Source: Rhizophagus irregularis (Eukaryota; Glomeromycota; Glomeromycetes; Glomerales; Glomeraceae). Taken from it: 64,000 nucleotides of DNA. A program made the translations under genes and the position numbers. Positions 35,701 to 47,955 of this stretch are shown in pieces. The DNA lies in assembly GCF_026210795.1 (NCBI RefSeq), contig NC_089440.1:3782001-3846000 (forward strand), written 5' to 3'. Under the pieces are notes generated by a model, which worked only from the letters and a program-made list of their open reading frames with translations, made no database searches and had not been told where the DNA came from. Numbering within the stretch: the stretch's first letter is position 1; each line of letters starts with the position of its first letter.

Positions 35701-38232
35701 CAATCAAAGTAGAGTCATCCATAAATGTAATATGTGAAACAGGAAGATTATGTTGTTCATATTCAATTGGAGAATAATCCAATAATGCAGAAGATTTCAA
35801 AATAAAGGGATCACAAGCTTCTCGATTAAGTGTGGTAAGTAATGGATCCAAGTATATAACCCATAATAGTGGAGAGATGATTTCACCTTGGTCAATACCA
35901 ATTCTAACTCTATATCCAGAAGTATCACCATAATGTGTAATAATTTTATTATTACGCCTTGTAAAAAGGTTAATGATAAATTTGATCAATAAAGACGGAA
36001 TATGCAGACGGATTAAAGCCAGTCTAAGCATGTTCAAATCAATTGAGTCAAAGGCCTTAGAAATGTCCGAGAAACAACCCATAGTTCTTGGTCATCGCTT
36101 TTATCAAAGCGTCGTTGATGAATAATAGCATCAAGCATCTTAATAGGAATGTCGGTGGAGCCGCCTGGTAATCCAGCAAAATTACCACCTTGGAGCACTT
36201 GATTGTCAGCCAGGATTTTTGATAGTCGAGTTGTAACGACCTTAACCACACATTTTCGTACTGTTTCCAATAGAGTGATAGGTCGCGTATTCTTCAATTG
36301 GGCGTCAAATTCATGAGGCTTTGGAATGGGATAAACAAGCGCTTCACACCAATCGGCAGGAATATCTCCATGAATGAGACAAGCATTGGCTAATACAAGG
36401 GACAAATTGAAAGTTTCTCCAGTTAAATGTTTGAGCATCTCATAAGAGATCTTGGAAGGACCAGAGGCTTTATTATTAGGCATAGAATTAAGAGTGTTTT
36501 TCCATTCATCGGCCAGAATAGGAGACATAACCAAGTTATATAAGGACGAATCAATATCTGGAAGAGGAGTATAAGCTCGTTGCCATCGTGGAGGAAATGA
36601 ATCCGTAGAAGAATACTGGACCAAAGGAGGAGTGACAACCGATTGGAAGTGTTTAATAGCAGCTTGTTTGATATCTGAAGGATCAGTAAGTAATGTGGGT
36701 TTGGAGTCAATGACAACCAAAACTCTATCAAGGACAATAGAACGATGTTCTACTGATAGGGCTGAAGAAATAAAAGAGCCCGGGGATGTAGAGAAATGTT
36801 CATCTCTAAGAGCAGTATAATATTCAATGGAATCTACACGATGCTGATGAAATTGCGTGGAAAGATAAGCTGAGACCAAAGCTTTTTGTGAACGTAAAAA
36901 TTTGACAAAAGTTGGAAGCGGTGTTGTACTATAAGAAGGTATAGTATAATCTGTTAAAAGAGACTTAAGGAGGATTAATTGGGTTGGTAAAGAATTAATC
37001 ATTTGTAAAATTTGAGCAGGACGACCAGGCCGAGATGTGGTCAATTTAAACAATAATCTATCCAAGAATTTGTTGATAGCAATAAGCATGGTAAGCTCGG
37101 GAGGATATTTATGGTGATGAGTGTTGGATACATGTTGGAATGGTAAAGAATCAATGGCACCACCAAGAATAGAACGTTTAAGAGCGTGCCAAAGTTTGTC
37201 CAATGAAAGAGCTGAAAGTGAAGATACTGAAGGGTGGTGTGTGGTCAAATATAACTCAAGACGTGAGTTAACTTCATTGGAAAATTTATCCCAAGTGTCA
37301 TCTTTCAAATTTTTGTAAAGAAAGATGGTGCGTTGTTCGCTTTTCTGCTTTAATCGAGCTTTAGATAAAATAGCGAAACATGAGCTAAAATCAAAGGCCG
37401 TTATAAGTGCACGGTGATCAGTAAATTGATTATCATTCAGCTTAGGACAAGTTTCAACTTGAGAAAAAAGACCAGGAGCAGGGAATCCAGGGGATGACCA
37501 GATATAATCAAGTCTTGAAGAACCATTCTGGTGATAAAAGGTAGGACTAGGACCTGAAGTTGATGAAATATGGGATTGATGATCCGTGAAATATCGAGAA
37601 GAAAGTGATCGTAAAATTTTTAAATGATGTTGAGGAAGATGTGAATGTGAAATTTCATCTGCATTAAAATCACCAAGGATGACTACGTGATAGTTATTAG
37701 AACGGGCTTTATCAAGCCATAAATTAAGTTGTGCAAAAATAGCATCTCGTTCTTTATAATGAATAGAATGATAAGGAGGAATATAAATAGAGATAATAGA
37801 AATTTTTGTCTGATGAAAGAAAAGATCTAATTTTAAAAGACGACCTTTCCAGGGATCAATCTTCTGAACATGTTTATGTAAAGGATGACGAAGTAAGAGA
37901 CCAACACCATCATGTGGTCGGGAATTAGAAGGGGAAGGAGCCCAATAGGACTTAAAATTATATAAGGAATGTTCATTTTGATAAATAAATTTAGCACCAG
38001 AAGAAGTAAGGCGAGTATCGTTTAAAGATAAAACGCCAAAGGAAGAATGCAAAAAATAATTTAACAAATGCAATTGTCGGACGGGGGAACACAAACCATT
38101 AACATTGATTTGTCCAAAATTAATAAGAGGAGAAGAAAAAGAAGGAGAAGAAAATTTATTAGAACTATTATTATTAAGTATCGCACTATTAGGGGGTGAA
38201 ATCCCTGTAATACACCCGATACAGATTGGTGT
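32766..38232 (-). pseudogene. LINE copy 3 ORF2 (EN-RT-RNase H), broken
   Basis: Open in frame from just after the ORF1 TGA (38233-38235) to about 36070: INVNGLCSPVRQL, LNDTRLTSSGAK, ILGDFNADEISH, SRLDYIWSSPG, FTDHRALITAF (all APE-endonuclease motifs), a long linker, then RT motifs NKASGPSKISYEML and FAGLPGGSTDIPIKML. A one-base deletion near 36068 (CCGAG where copy 2 has CCTGAG) shifts the frame; RT resumes to 34778 with SKAFDSID, QGEIISPLLW and FMDDSTLIASS. Further shifts occur near 34800 and 34190. RNase H at 34178-33480 (LYIDGSF, SEVFALLHGLD, ATDCAQLLSLW, NNHVDALAKAAH) is intact, then the end is shifted again near 33470. It encodes the nicking and target-primed reverse-transcription machinery in its active parent. 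Confidence 0.88.
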
Positions 38233-40355
38233 TCAATCATTGGAAGGGGAGGGTTTTGAGGGAGAGAAGGAGTCCAATTTTTCCATAATCGAACCAAGTT
38301 GGGCAGAAAGATTCTTTTGTGTATTGGTGACATTAAAAATTTCCGATTGCAAACGAAGTGTCAGCGCCGGGGGCAACATTAGTAGGTCGGGAGATAGGTA
38401 AAGGGACGTGTCTTCTTGATAGAACAGAGTTAGGATCCAGAGCTGAGAAGGAAGCATCAGGGGAAACGTCCATAAGAGAAGAAGAGGTATTGGGAGGAAG
38501 ATTGAATCCAGAATTCATGACTCGGGTTGGAGCATCATCCCATCCATTATTATAAGAATGAGTATAATTTTCATGATCATCCTGAGGCGAATGCAATTCG
38601 GTAGTTCGCCAGGGCGTCGCATAATTCATCATTGATTCCAGCTCAGATAGTCTATATTCATGAGCCGTAATAGTGTCATTCATCCAAGAGACTGTTTCCT
38701 CTAGAGTGTGGAGGGTGGTAGCGATCTCTTTGATTTGCGCCTTTAATTCATCAACAACATGTTGAGGAAGCGTAGGGGCAGGATTGTCAGATGAAGAAGT
38801 AGGGTGTATAGAACTGATAGGATGAGGTCTGTGTGGAGGTTGGGCAGAACCAGAAGAATTATCATTGTCCTTGGAATTATTATTATTATTGTTGGTTCTG
38901 TTATTACTTCGTGAAGTGTTGGGACGAGAAGTGTTATTAATATTGTTGTTGTTGTCGGAACGGAATGAAGAGGAATTATTATAGCGGGATCTAGAGTTGG
39001 AACGCGATCTTGAACGGGAATTGGAATTGTCACGTGATTGGCGCGAATCCTGACGACCACGTTTAGGTCCAGCATTGAAACGAGAATAAAGCTTGTTGAG
39101 GCGATCGTCCACTTTCCGTGCGGGACGAGGATTGCATACAGAGGGAGAACATCCAGGACGCCCACAAACATGGCATAAAGTTTGTGCTTCATTGGGAGGA
39201 TGCCATGTTAATCCTTTGCCGCGGAAAGCCACAGTCATTTCTTTGGCAGCTTCAAGAGATTCGAACGAGGAGAAATTCAAATACACATAGGGTTTAGGCT
39301 TGTATGAGCTGATAGACAAAGGAACGTTAAGAGCCTTAGCGTTAACTTGCGTAGCAATTTCTATCAGATCAGCTTCTTTAATATTTTTGGGGATGCCGGC
39401 AAGGATAGCAACATGTTCTCTGCGGCTATCGCGTTGGGATTTCGAATAAGATGCCGGGCAGACGCGTAAAGAATTACCAAGGCAAATGATCGCCCAAATA
39501 TCATGAAATTGGGTAATTGCGTCCGCGGAGGAAAACTGGATATGTCCATTGTAGTAATGCTTACGAGGAGTAAGTTTGCACTTGATTACAGTGCCATATC
39601 GGGAAAAGGCCTGACGGACTTGAGTCTCGGTAAGGAAAAGTGGGATATCAGTAACGAAACAAAGAAGCTTCGTCAATTGAGTTTGGCATCTGCAGGGGAA
39701 TAATGAATAAAGGCTAAATTGAGAAGATCAACACGTGGTGAACTGACACAATCGGTATAATCGTGTTGATCATTAAAGAAGACAAGGATTTTTTTATTAT
39801 CGCCTGATCCATCGCAGCGTGCACGGGCGCCATAAGAGGAATAGCGGGAGAGTGAGCAATCCACCTTGTCACACGTGGAGCGATTGGTGGTGAATTTAGT
39901 TGTGAACGCGTCAGGCGCGTCGCGTAAATATGCCGCAGCATAATAACGAGAAGGAGCAGATTTAATAGCGGCAGCATTACCATCGGGAGATGGTCGCCGT
40001 TCAGGGACATCAAAGGCGACAGCTTTGCCTTTACCACTGGTGGTGTTAGAGGGAGCATGGATAGAAGCGTCAACAGTTTCAACAGGAGTGGTAGTATTTT
40101 GAGGAGATGTAAGCACTTGGATTTTGTTGATAGGAAGACCTGAGGGAGCGGTAGAAATAAGGTTGGGAGCCGAAGCAGAAGGTGAAGTTATATCACATTC
40201 GTGGCGTCATCAGAGACAACGCGTGAACGTTTGTTAGGCACGCCAGCGGTAGTCGTGGGAGACAAAGGTCGGTCTCCAGAGGGAGTAGAAGTAATAGGAC
40301 GCGGTGGCGGTGGAATATCCGGGTTAATAACAGAAGGAGCTGGAGGTGTAGTCAT
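38233..40355 (-). pseudogene. LINE copy 3 ORF1, frameshifted
   Basis: Starts at ATG 40355 and ends at TGA 38233-38235. Frame losses: a deletion near 40195 (TATCACATTCG versus ATCAACATTC in copy 2), one near 39665, and one near 38360. The main open part, 39676-38333, shows RRM-like region 1 (FVTDIPLFLTETQVRQAFSR), region 2 (REHVAILAGIPKNIKEADL), zinc knuckle CHVCGRPGCSPSVC, RS-rich tract, Asn-rich linker and coiled coil. The C-terminal tail (LRLQSEIFNVTNTQKNLSAQ to SPSND) continues in another frame to the TGA. Confidence 0.85.
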
Positions 40356-40616
40356 AGTTTAAAGCTCAGTAAAGAGGAAAGCAACTGTGGAAAAATTAGT
40401 ATTGTGAACGAGCACTTAGAAATTTTCGAACGAAAATTTCAAAAAATAAATTTTATTAGTATTTTCAAAATTTCAGGAAAGAGTTGCGATGATCCTCATA
40501 TTTGTTGATTATAAAGAGATGTGACTATATAAAAAATTTCTTATATTTGTATATCATAATTCCGGCCAAAAATTAACATAATTTTAGCCAGAATTATACT
40601 TAAAACTTTATTATAT

Positions 40617-41170
40617 CGTAACTTCGCCAATATTAATCATAGAGAGATGATCTTACCGCCATTCGATTCGTCTTGATGAGACGGTTCTAATGGTATAAAA
40701 TACGTCGAAATCCAATCACTAGATTAATTTCCGAAATTAAAAAAATATTAATGGTTTTTGTGTAATAACTCTGTCAATATTGATCCTAGAAAGACGATCT
40801 TACTACCATTCGATTCGTCTTGATGAGACGAATCTAATGGTATAAGATACATCGAAATCCAATCACTAGATCAATTTCCGAAATTAAAAAATATTAAATG
40901 GTTTTTAAGTAATAACTCCGTCAATGTTGATCACAGAGAGATGAGCTTACCACCATTCGATTCGTCTCGATGAGGCGATTCCAACGAGCTATAAATCGTC
41001 TTTTTACAATCACTAGGTACCGAAAACTCTAGCAAAATGTTAAATGGCGCAGTAAACGTAAATCAAGAAATATTATAATGCTGATGTTTAATATTTTGTT
41101 GAATAACTCGTCAGCCAGTGATCGGAAAAGGATAAAACTACCACCATTCGATTCGTCTCAGTGAGACGAT
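40617..41170. repeat. Tandem ~145-bp repeats with a GTCTnnnTGAGAC core
   Basis: Three to four imperfect units, each containing TTACnnCCATTCGATTCGTC, then TTGATGAGACG, TCTAATGGTATAA and TCCAATCACTAGAT. They lie inside the right half of the pogo-like element. The same core, an inverted repeat CGTCT/AGACG, recurs at 55000-55030 and 57300-58790 within the window. Confidence 0.75.
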
Positions 41171-41421
41171 TCTAACAAGCTATGATACAACTTTGTACGA
41201 TTATTAGATGCCAAGTTATTTAATATATTCTTTATATAACTGTGATTATAAACGGTTCTTTTTAATATAAGATTTTTGAGGATAGGTGTGATAGTGACTA
41301 TAGATAGATTGTGACTATATAGGATAGATTTTAATAATAAAGTGTTTTGAACATTCAACTGGTGTGACTATATAGTAGAATGTGACTATAACGAGAGTGA
41401 CTATAGAGAGAGTTGACTGTA

Positions 41422-41941
41422 ATATTAAATATTAAATATATAATCAGATTAATATTAACCAGTTGAGGGATAATATTAACAGAGTGTGAGATTTAGCAAT
41501 TTTGTAAAAATATATTTAATGTAAAAAAAAAAAAGCAAAAGTATAAATAAAAATTTAAAAAGTTATTTATTAAATAGAATAAAATATATTAAATAATTTA
41601 TTAAATAAAAATATCTATTAAAGATAAAATTATTTACAGTATATTTTTTACTTAATAATTTGCTATGATTTAAGGATTTAATATTTTGCCAATTTTTGCC
41701 AATTTTTTAATTCTCTAAATTCTCTATTTTTTTTGATCTTTTACATTTTTAGTGCAAACTTATTGTAACACTTTCAAAAGCCATATAGTATGCATATTTT
41801 TGCCTGCTTTACAATTTTACTTAATATATCAAGAAGGGTTTAGAATACTGTTTTTGACTTTATATGATATTTATTTTATAAGTATGATAAAAAACAAACC
41901 CCTAAATTTAAATATATTTATTATTAAAGAAAAAATTTTTT
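41422..41941. other. AT-rich spacer downstream of the OXLD1-like gene
   Basis: No gene is visible. It separates the retroelement block from the 3' end of the minus-strand oxidoreductase-like gene. Confidence 0.4.
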
Positions 41942-42656
41942 TTAATATATTAATTTTTTAGATTTTTCTGCTAATCTCTTTTCTAATTCCAAAAAGGCCT
42001 TCATTCCAGGATCAATATTATCATTTAATTGTGATTCAGAAGATTCTAAAAGAATATTAGGTAATGGTTTGCCCTCTTTTAATAATCTATTTTTAATATT
42101 ATTAATTTTATTTTTCCATTCATCAAGTTCTTCTTGGTAAATATCTAAAATGCTAATATTTTAAATTATTAGAATTGTTACCTATTTCATATTTTATTTA
42201 AAACAAACTTTACCAATGTGCGCAGCCACTATTAAAAAAAATTATATTAAATTCCTTTTATTTATTTTATTTATTATTTATATAATTATTTTTAATACTT
42301 ACCTCATACAACAATTATTAGGAAATTCAGGTTTATGAGGTATTACTTCTCCATCAATAGTATATATGGGCTCTTGAACATTAGGTACAGTTCCAATAGC
42401 TAAACTGGCTATATCTCCGATTTGTTCAGTTTGTTCATGTGATCCTGATTTGGGCTTTAATTAAGGATTTTTTTTTAATTTTTTAAATTATTTAAATGCA
42501 ATTAAATACAATTGATTATCGCACCTGTTCTAATATTAAATTCCAATATCCATCGAATTTATTTTTCTTACTCTGCTTATAATTTCTAAGCTGCTTATAT
42601 TGTCGAAATCCAATAAAGCTAATTTTGGAAGTTGACCGTTTAATTGTACCAAACAT
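41942..42656 (-). CDS. Oxidoreductase-like domain protein (OXLD1-type)
   Basis: Four exons on the minus strand: 42656-42525, 42454-42303, 42228-42214 and 42152-41942. They join in frame to 169 residues. The start MFGTIKRSTSKISFIGFRQY is basic and free of acidic residues, like a mitochondrial presequence. The diagnostic motif NNCCMSGCAHCILDIYQEEL spans three exons and matches the oxidoreductase-like N-terminal domain (CCxxGCxxCxxDxYxxEL) of small mitochondrial proteins. The third exon is only 15 nt and supplies the GCAH of that motif. The C-terminus is a charged helix (FLELEKRLAEKSKK). The exact function is unknown; the cysteines suggest metal or redox chemistry. It was assembled from splice signals, not from one ORF. 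Confidence 0.85.
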
Positions 42657-43483
42657 TTTTTTTTTAAAAAAAAAAATTTTAATTTTGTGTTAACATGGAT
42701 TATATACAAATCCAAATGCTTGATTACTAATCACAATTTTACGATGAAAATCTTGAATTATCGGTACTTACCATTGAATAGTTTTTGAATTGTTTTAAAT
42801 AGTTACAACATTTATTTATAATGAAATTACATTCAATTTATACATAGTAATCCAATACATAGTAATCCAATTGTTAAACTTCGAAATAACACTCAAAGAC
42901 ATTAAAGATTAATAAATAACGAAAATAGAAGTTAATTGTTATAATAGTGATATTATACTTATATAATTATGATGACTATATTAACATGCTTTTTCTTTTT
43001 TTTTCTTGTATGCCTTATTTTTTTTCATCGAACCTCTTGCATATTTGCATATACAGTACAAACCTGTAATACAACTTTTTTTTTAATTCTACATGTTTTT
43101 TTTTTCAGATTCTTTTTTTCTTTTTTACAACTAATTACATGTTTTTTATCCTCTTTTAATATATAAATGTTAAAAATAAGGTAGTCAAAAAAAAAGAAGA
43201 TATAAAGGGTTAAAGGGGGGATGAAACCTAAGCCAGTATAATGAAAGATAAAGTTATAGTGAGGTGTAGGGAGGGGAAACTATCTATGTGGTAAAGGTAA
43301 AATCAAATATAATAAAATAACTACATACTATTTCAGTATAGAAATTGTTACAGTGTTTGCTAAATTATGTAAATAAAATCATTAGATTCTTACTTAAAAA
43401 AAAGTTCGTAGCAATATTTCTAATTAATAAAATACCTGTAAAAACTGACGGAAAAAATTCTTTCGAAAAAGAAAAACTATACC
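42657..43483. other. Spacer between OXLD1-like gene and transportin 3' end
   Basis: Holds the upstream region of the OXLD1-like gene and the 3' flank of transportin. Pyrimidine-rich runs at 42985-43155 and an AT-rich remainder; no gene is supported. Confidence 0.4.
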
Positions 43484-46400
43484 TCAAAGTGCGTATCGTT
43501 CAAGGAGTCTTTGCCTTATATGAGGTGGGAAATTACTTGTATATGCTTCCCAGTTTGGGCCCATCATTTGTTTAAAGCCGGTCAGAATCTTCAAGCAAAA
43601 TTAGTGCACATTAATTAATTATTTAAATAATAAGTAATTAAAAAATTATATCGTAAATAATATTTAAAAGTTGAAATGTCTTACCTTACGGAATATTTCA
43701 TTTAGCTCTGGGGGTGGGTGCTGCCATTGCACAACAGCATCACAGAAATACAGAAAACTCTATAATATCATAAGTGAAAAAAACAAATTATATTAAAAAA
43801 TAATTTTTCTCAACATTTAATAAGATTGCTCAAGATAATTTTACCTTTGCGATGCCATTCGGGTTAACCTGAATCATTTCACATAAACCACGAAAAGCAG
43901 TATCTTTTTCATCGTTATCTCGAATTCCTCGTAAGGCTTTGCACCTGTCATAAAGAATATAAATATATTAAGGATAAATAAATTTAACAAACAATGTATC
44001 AATGTATCGAATATGTTTTTAAACATTACCAGGCTTCGGAGAAAACATCTAAATGTGGAGCGACCAATTGTGGGCAAACTAGTCCTAATCTACCGATGGT
44101 AATTCCTGCGTTTTCCAAAAGTGTTCGAGGAGTTGTTTCACTGGTTAAAAGTTGGATCAAACGATCCAACAAAGGAGGAATCCAAGGTTGCATGTCAGCA
44201 CCTGACAATTATTTAATTGTTCATTAATTATAAATTATTAATATCAAGAATAAATACTTTACTACTACTTACCACATTGCAAAGCAATTTCACCAGCTGC
44301 CCATGCAGCGTTGTTGCAAACACTAACATGTTCAGCTCTTGGATCAACCTGGTTAATTAATTCAACCATGAATTGGTTAAGGTAAGGTCTAATGTGTGAA
44401 AAGCAAGCGATAGAAAGATCGCCCAGAAGAGCATAGGCCGATTGTCGAACTTCAGCTACAGGATCCTATATTAATGATAATGATATTATCATTTATTAAT
44501 AAAATAAACAATAATAAATTAACAACAACTATCATTTAATACGTACTCTTAAACAAATACTCAACAAGGGCAATAATTGAGGTTGAGAATTTGCTACAAA
44601 TTTTTCAACCTCAGGACCCAATCCTTGTGTTAAGCCGCTCAATAAATCTAGAGCAACAATCATAAAATCCTTATCAGGCATGTCCAAAGAGGGATTATTT
44701 TGATGCATGTCATATTGTAATAAAGTGTTGTGGATCAGTTTAACACAACGCTCAAATACTGGAGGTGCGTATGGCAAGAAACCTAAACCAAGAGCTGTCG
44801 TGACAGATGACAAACACTATATTTATAAATTATAAGTATTAGTTAAAAATGATTAGAATGAAACGAATTGTGAAGTAATATAAAGTTCTTCGCATACCTC
44901 GAGCAATGGAAATAAATCCCTATCATCATCTTTTAATAAATGCCATTTTTCAATAAGTGGCGCCATTAATATCTCGATGTATTCTTTCTTATTAAGTGCT
45001 GAGCTGACCGAATCGGCAAGAGTACCAATAGCATCATATAGAATAAGTAAATTCTTGTGTTGATATTTAGAGAAAGCATATACAAGATTTCGAAGAATAG
45101 GATCTAGAAATGGTATAAGAAGTTCACAAGCTTCTTCTTCAAGAGTAGCGAATGCGCTACAAGCGGCTTCTTGTACACGTTTATTGTTATCAAGAACTTT
45201 ACGCAAGAGCTTTTATAAATAAAGGCACAATTTAAACTTTCTCCTTTAAATCTTAATCTATATTGGAAAAAAGAACATTAACAAACAATTACGAAAAATA
45301 AACTTACCCCCTCCAATAAAGGAACAAAATACTTTTGCCTATCTTGTGGTGGGTTAGGAGGATGGACACACCATCGAGAATAACGACCTAATGTCCAACA
45401 TGTAATTGAACGAACAAGGGGCTATGTATTTATAAAGAGAATTGGATAAGTTACGTCGGTAATAATTTATAAAATTGAAAGTTTACTTTATCTACCTTTG
45501 GATCGTCAAGTGTCTGAATAAGATATGGGACCAAATTTTGTAAATGTGGTTCTACTCCTTCCATGCAACCTTTCAAAAATTTTATGTAATTAAATTTTTT
45601 ATATAAAGATAAAAATATATATATAATATAAAAATCATTGATCTACCTTCCGATACAGCACCAAGTGCTAAAATACCGCATTCCCGATGTTTCCATTCTT
45701 GATGGAATAATTGTTCTCTTAGGAAAGGCAACAAAATTTCTAATAGTTCGTTACCAAAAACAGTTGCAAGCACATCTAATGCAGCTGCCGAACATTTTCT
45801 CAGATTCCATTCAGAATAAATATCGTCATCATCCAAATCCTCATCATCTTCTTCCTCCTCCTCTTCCTCACGATTAACATTTGCTGTTGAATCTCCATCA
45901 CTACCACCAGCACCACCATTAGACTCCGTGCGTTCAAAAGTATGAGTCTTAGCTCTGTGAAAACGAGGTTTAATATCTTGTTCACTATCTGGAACATTAG
46001 TATCATCCTCATCTCCCCCAAGGGTTAAAATGTCCATCTCACTATATACCATACATTTTAATAAGACAGGTACAATTCTTGGTAGGAAAGGGCGTAAATG
46101 CTCTCGAAGATCTTCTTGTTCAGCAAATGCCAACCAAAATTCACATGCCTCAAGAGCAACTTGTTCATCTTGATCTTGAGTAGAAAACAACATATATTCC
46201 ACAACATTTGCAATTTCGGGCAAAAGTTTATCTGGTCTTACTTCAAGCAACATTACCAGGGCCTGACATACATTTTTACGGACGTCAGGACTTTCGTCAC
46301 TGGCTCGTTTAAAAAGAGCCGCCACAAATGCATCAATATGAATGAACAAAGAGTTCGATCTCATAAGAATAAATTGATTTATACAGGATACTGCATATAC

Positions 46401-47422
46401 ACGAATTTTAACATGTTGAGAATCGAAGAACGTAATTATCTTTGGGATCATATAATTTAGAGGTCGTGTGCCTTCAATATCTTGGTCAAGTTCACGAGAA
46501 GAATCTTCACAAATCTTTTGTAAAGCGCCGAAAGCTCCCTAAATGATTCAAATTAATATATTTAAATTTAATAAAGCACTTTGTAATTAATAGAATAAAA
46601 AAAAATACACTAACCTCTACAACATTATAATCTTGAGAATCCAATAACTCCATTAAAGCAGGTAAAACCTGTGGCCAATCTGCTAACCCTCCTCTTGTAA
46701 CAATTGTAGTAATCACATTTCCAATAATACCTCGTACCATAACATCCTGATCGCCTAACCCTTTAATTGACAAAGCCTTTACATATGCGAGCACATCACG
46801 TTGAATTGTTGCGAAATATACACGGATAGTGTTTTTTAAAAGAAGGCCCGCAATCGCACGAGTGGATGGTTCTTCTTGTGGCATTTGGGTGAGAATGTAT
46901 ACAAGATAGTTGGGGTAATCAGGTATTTTATTAAATGAGTCCAATTTCTATAAAATGATATCAAAGTAAAAGATATTTGTTAAAGATTATAAAATTGGGA
47001 AGGTAAAAATAATTATCAAATAGAGGTTAAAAAAGATGGCTAAATCATAAAAAATTGACAAAATTTTTCACTTAAATAGTTTGTAAAATTCTTTTATTGC
47101 AAGATGGAAAAAGTCTATTTAATAGACCATCAAGTTATAGCTGACATATAGTAAATTAAAAATAAAAAAAGATCTAACACGCGCCAAAATCAAAGTAACC
47201 ACTAGCTGAAAACTAATAGTAACATAAGGGAATATAACTGAAAATTGCTACGACTTTAGCGCGTCGTCAATTTTAGTTTAGCGAAGTATAATGCATCAAG
47301 ATCCGATAAAAATGAAAGGATACCTGTTGAATCATGCTATGAATTTCATTATTAGTGGATACTGAATCTTTAAGCAGCTGCAAAAGCTGTGAAAGTCCCT
47401 CTGGTGTTGGTGCCCACTCCAT
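43484..47422 (-). CDS. Transportin (karyopherin beta-2), nuclear import receptor
   Basis: HEAT-repeat importin that carries PY-NLS cargo such as RNA-binding proteins through nuclear pores and releases it on RanGTP binding. Twelve exons: 47422-47324, 46947-46615, 46538-45647, 45569-45496, 45421-45308, 45209-44898, 44816-44547, 44465-44274 (one end may be off by one), 44201-44030, 43944-43845, 43759-43685, 43588-43484. Spliced length is about 912 residues, as in human TNPO1 and yeast Kap104. Start [20 protein letters not shown], then [20 protein letters not shown]. Conserved blocks: [37 protein letters not shown]-like, the acidic H8-loop ([16 protein letters not shown], about residue 370), [79 protein letters not shown] and [19 protein letters not shown]. 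All phases agree; no lesions. Confidence 0.96.
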
Positions 47423-47955
47423 GATGCTTTTCAATATAATCTGTTGATGAAAAAAATTATAACGTTACTATGAGGCAAGTTTAAGTTGGATTCTTAAAGA
47501 GCTCAACATGCAAAATTGGGAAGAGCACGTGCCTATGCTTAAATATTCCGTAAAGAAACAATTTTTTTACTTTGAGTTTGGCAAGTTTCACTGCAGTTTA
47601 TTCTTAAAGCCTGTTAGCTTTTAACAAAAAGGAAAGAGTTGCTTTAGTAAAAAGAACTTATGAAGGCTTGTTGAACAGAGTACAGTCAATAATTGGCTGG
47701 TTTTATAATCGATGATACGTCATATTTGAACTTTTCTTTCGCGTTTTACTTTTCACTCATTAAATGATTTGTTTTGTTTATCATTTTTCTTTATATAATA
47801 AAAATATTTTCACTAAAATTTGTAATTTCTTGTCAATTTATTTGTTACTTCTAAAAATGTAAAGAAACCCATGGAAAGAAAGTATAGATAGAAGAATAAT
47901 GTACATTTATATTTAAAATAAATTATATAAATTTTTTTTGTTTTAACTATATCGT
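47423..47955. other. Upstream region of transportin and 3' flank of ERV1
   Basis: About 530 bp between the transportin start codon and the ERV1 stop, both genes on the minus strand. It contains a mixed-composition stretch (47460-47760) likely to hold the transportin promoter and 5' UTR. No specific site could be identified. Confidence 0.4.

Larger units (their letters stand above)
32501..40497 (-). mobile_element. LINE copy 3, full length (7997 bp)
   Basis: Third minus-strand LINE, closest to the original right flank of the site (AAAGAGATGTGAC of the pogo-like element). It has the same 5' UTR hairpin, ORF1/TGA/ORF2 order and 3' end. Its ORF2 keeps the longest uninterrupted frame of the three copies (686 codons across endonuclease and the start of RT). 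Confidence 0.9.
10256..40512 (+). repeat. Eight copies of one 15-bp insertion site, ATATTTGTTGATTAT
   Basis: Identical copies lie at 10256-10270, 20408-20422, 28421-28435, 29432-29446, 30448-30462, 31471-31485, 32486-32500 and 40498-40512. They fall exactly at each boundary between successive retroelements and at both outer edges of the block. The simplest reading is a target-site duplication regenerated by each new insertion, so one original site became eight. Confidence 0.9.
10217..41419. mobile_element. Pogo-like non-autonomous DNA element split by a 30-kb retroelement block
   Basis: The left end is CAGTCAACTCTCTTTATAGT at 10217 and the right end is its near-perfect reverse complement, ending AGAGAGTTGACTG at 41419. 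Both are flanked by TA (10215-10216 and 41420-41421). CAGTnnACTCTC termini with TA duplication are characteristic of pogo/Fot1-like Tc1-mariner elements. The element proper is only about 970 bp: 10217-10270 plus 40513-41419. Everything between is a stack of LINE and SINE-like insertions at one site inside it. Its right part has several ~145-bp repeats and a TATAGTCAC-rich terminus. A second, shorter copy lies at 54757-55085. Confidence 0.75.

Noticed and set aside
43345-43575. 76-codon plus-strand ORF overlapping the transportin 3' end
   Set aside because: Antisense to the verified last exon of transportin; no domain.
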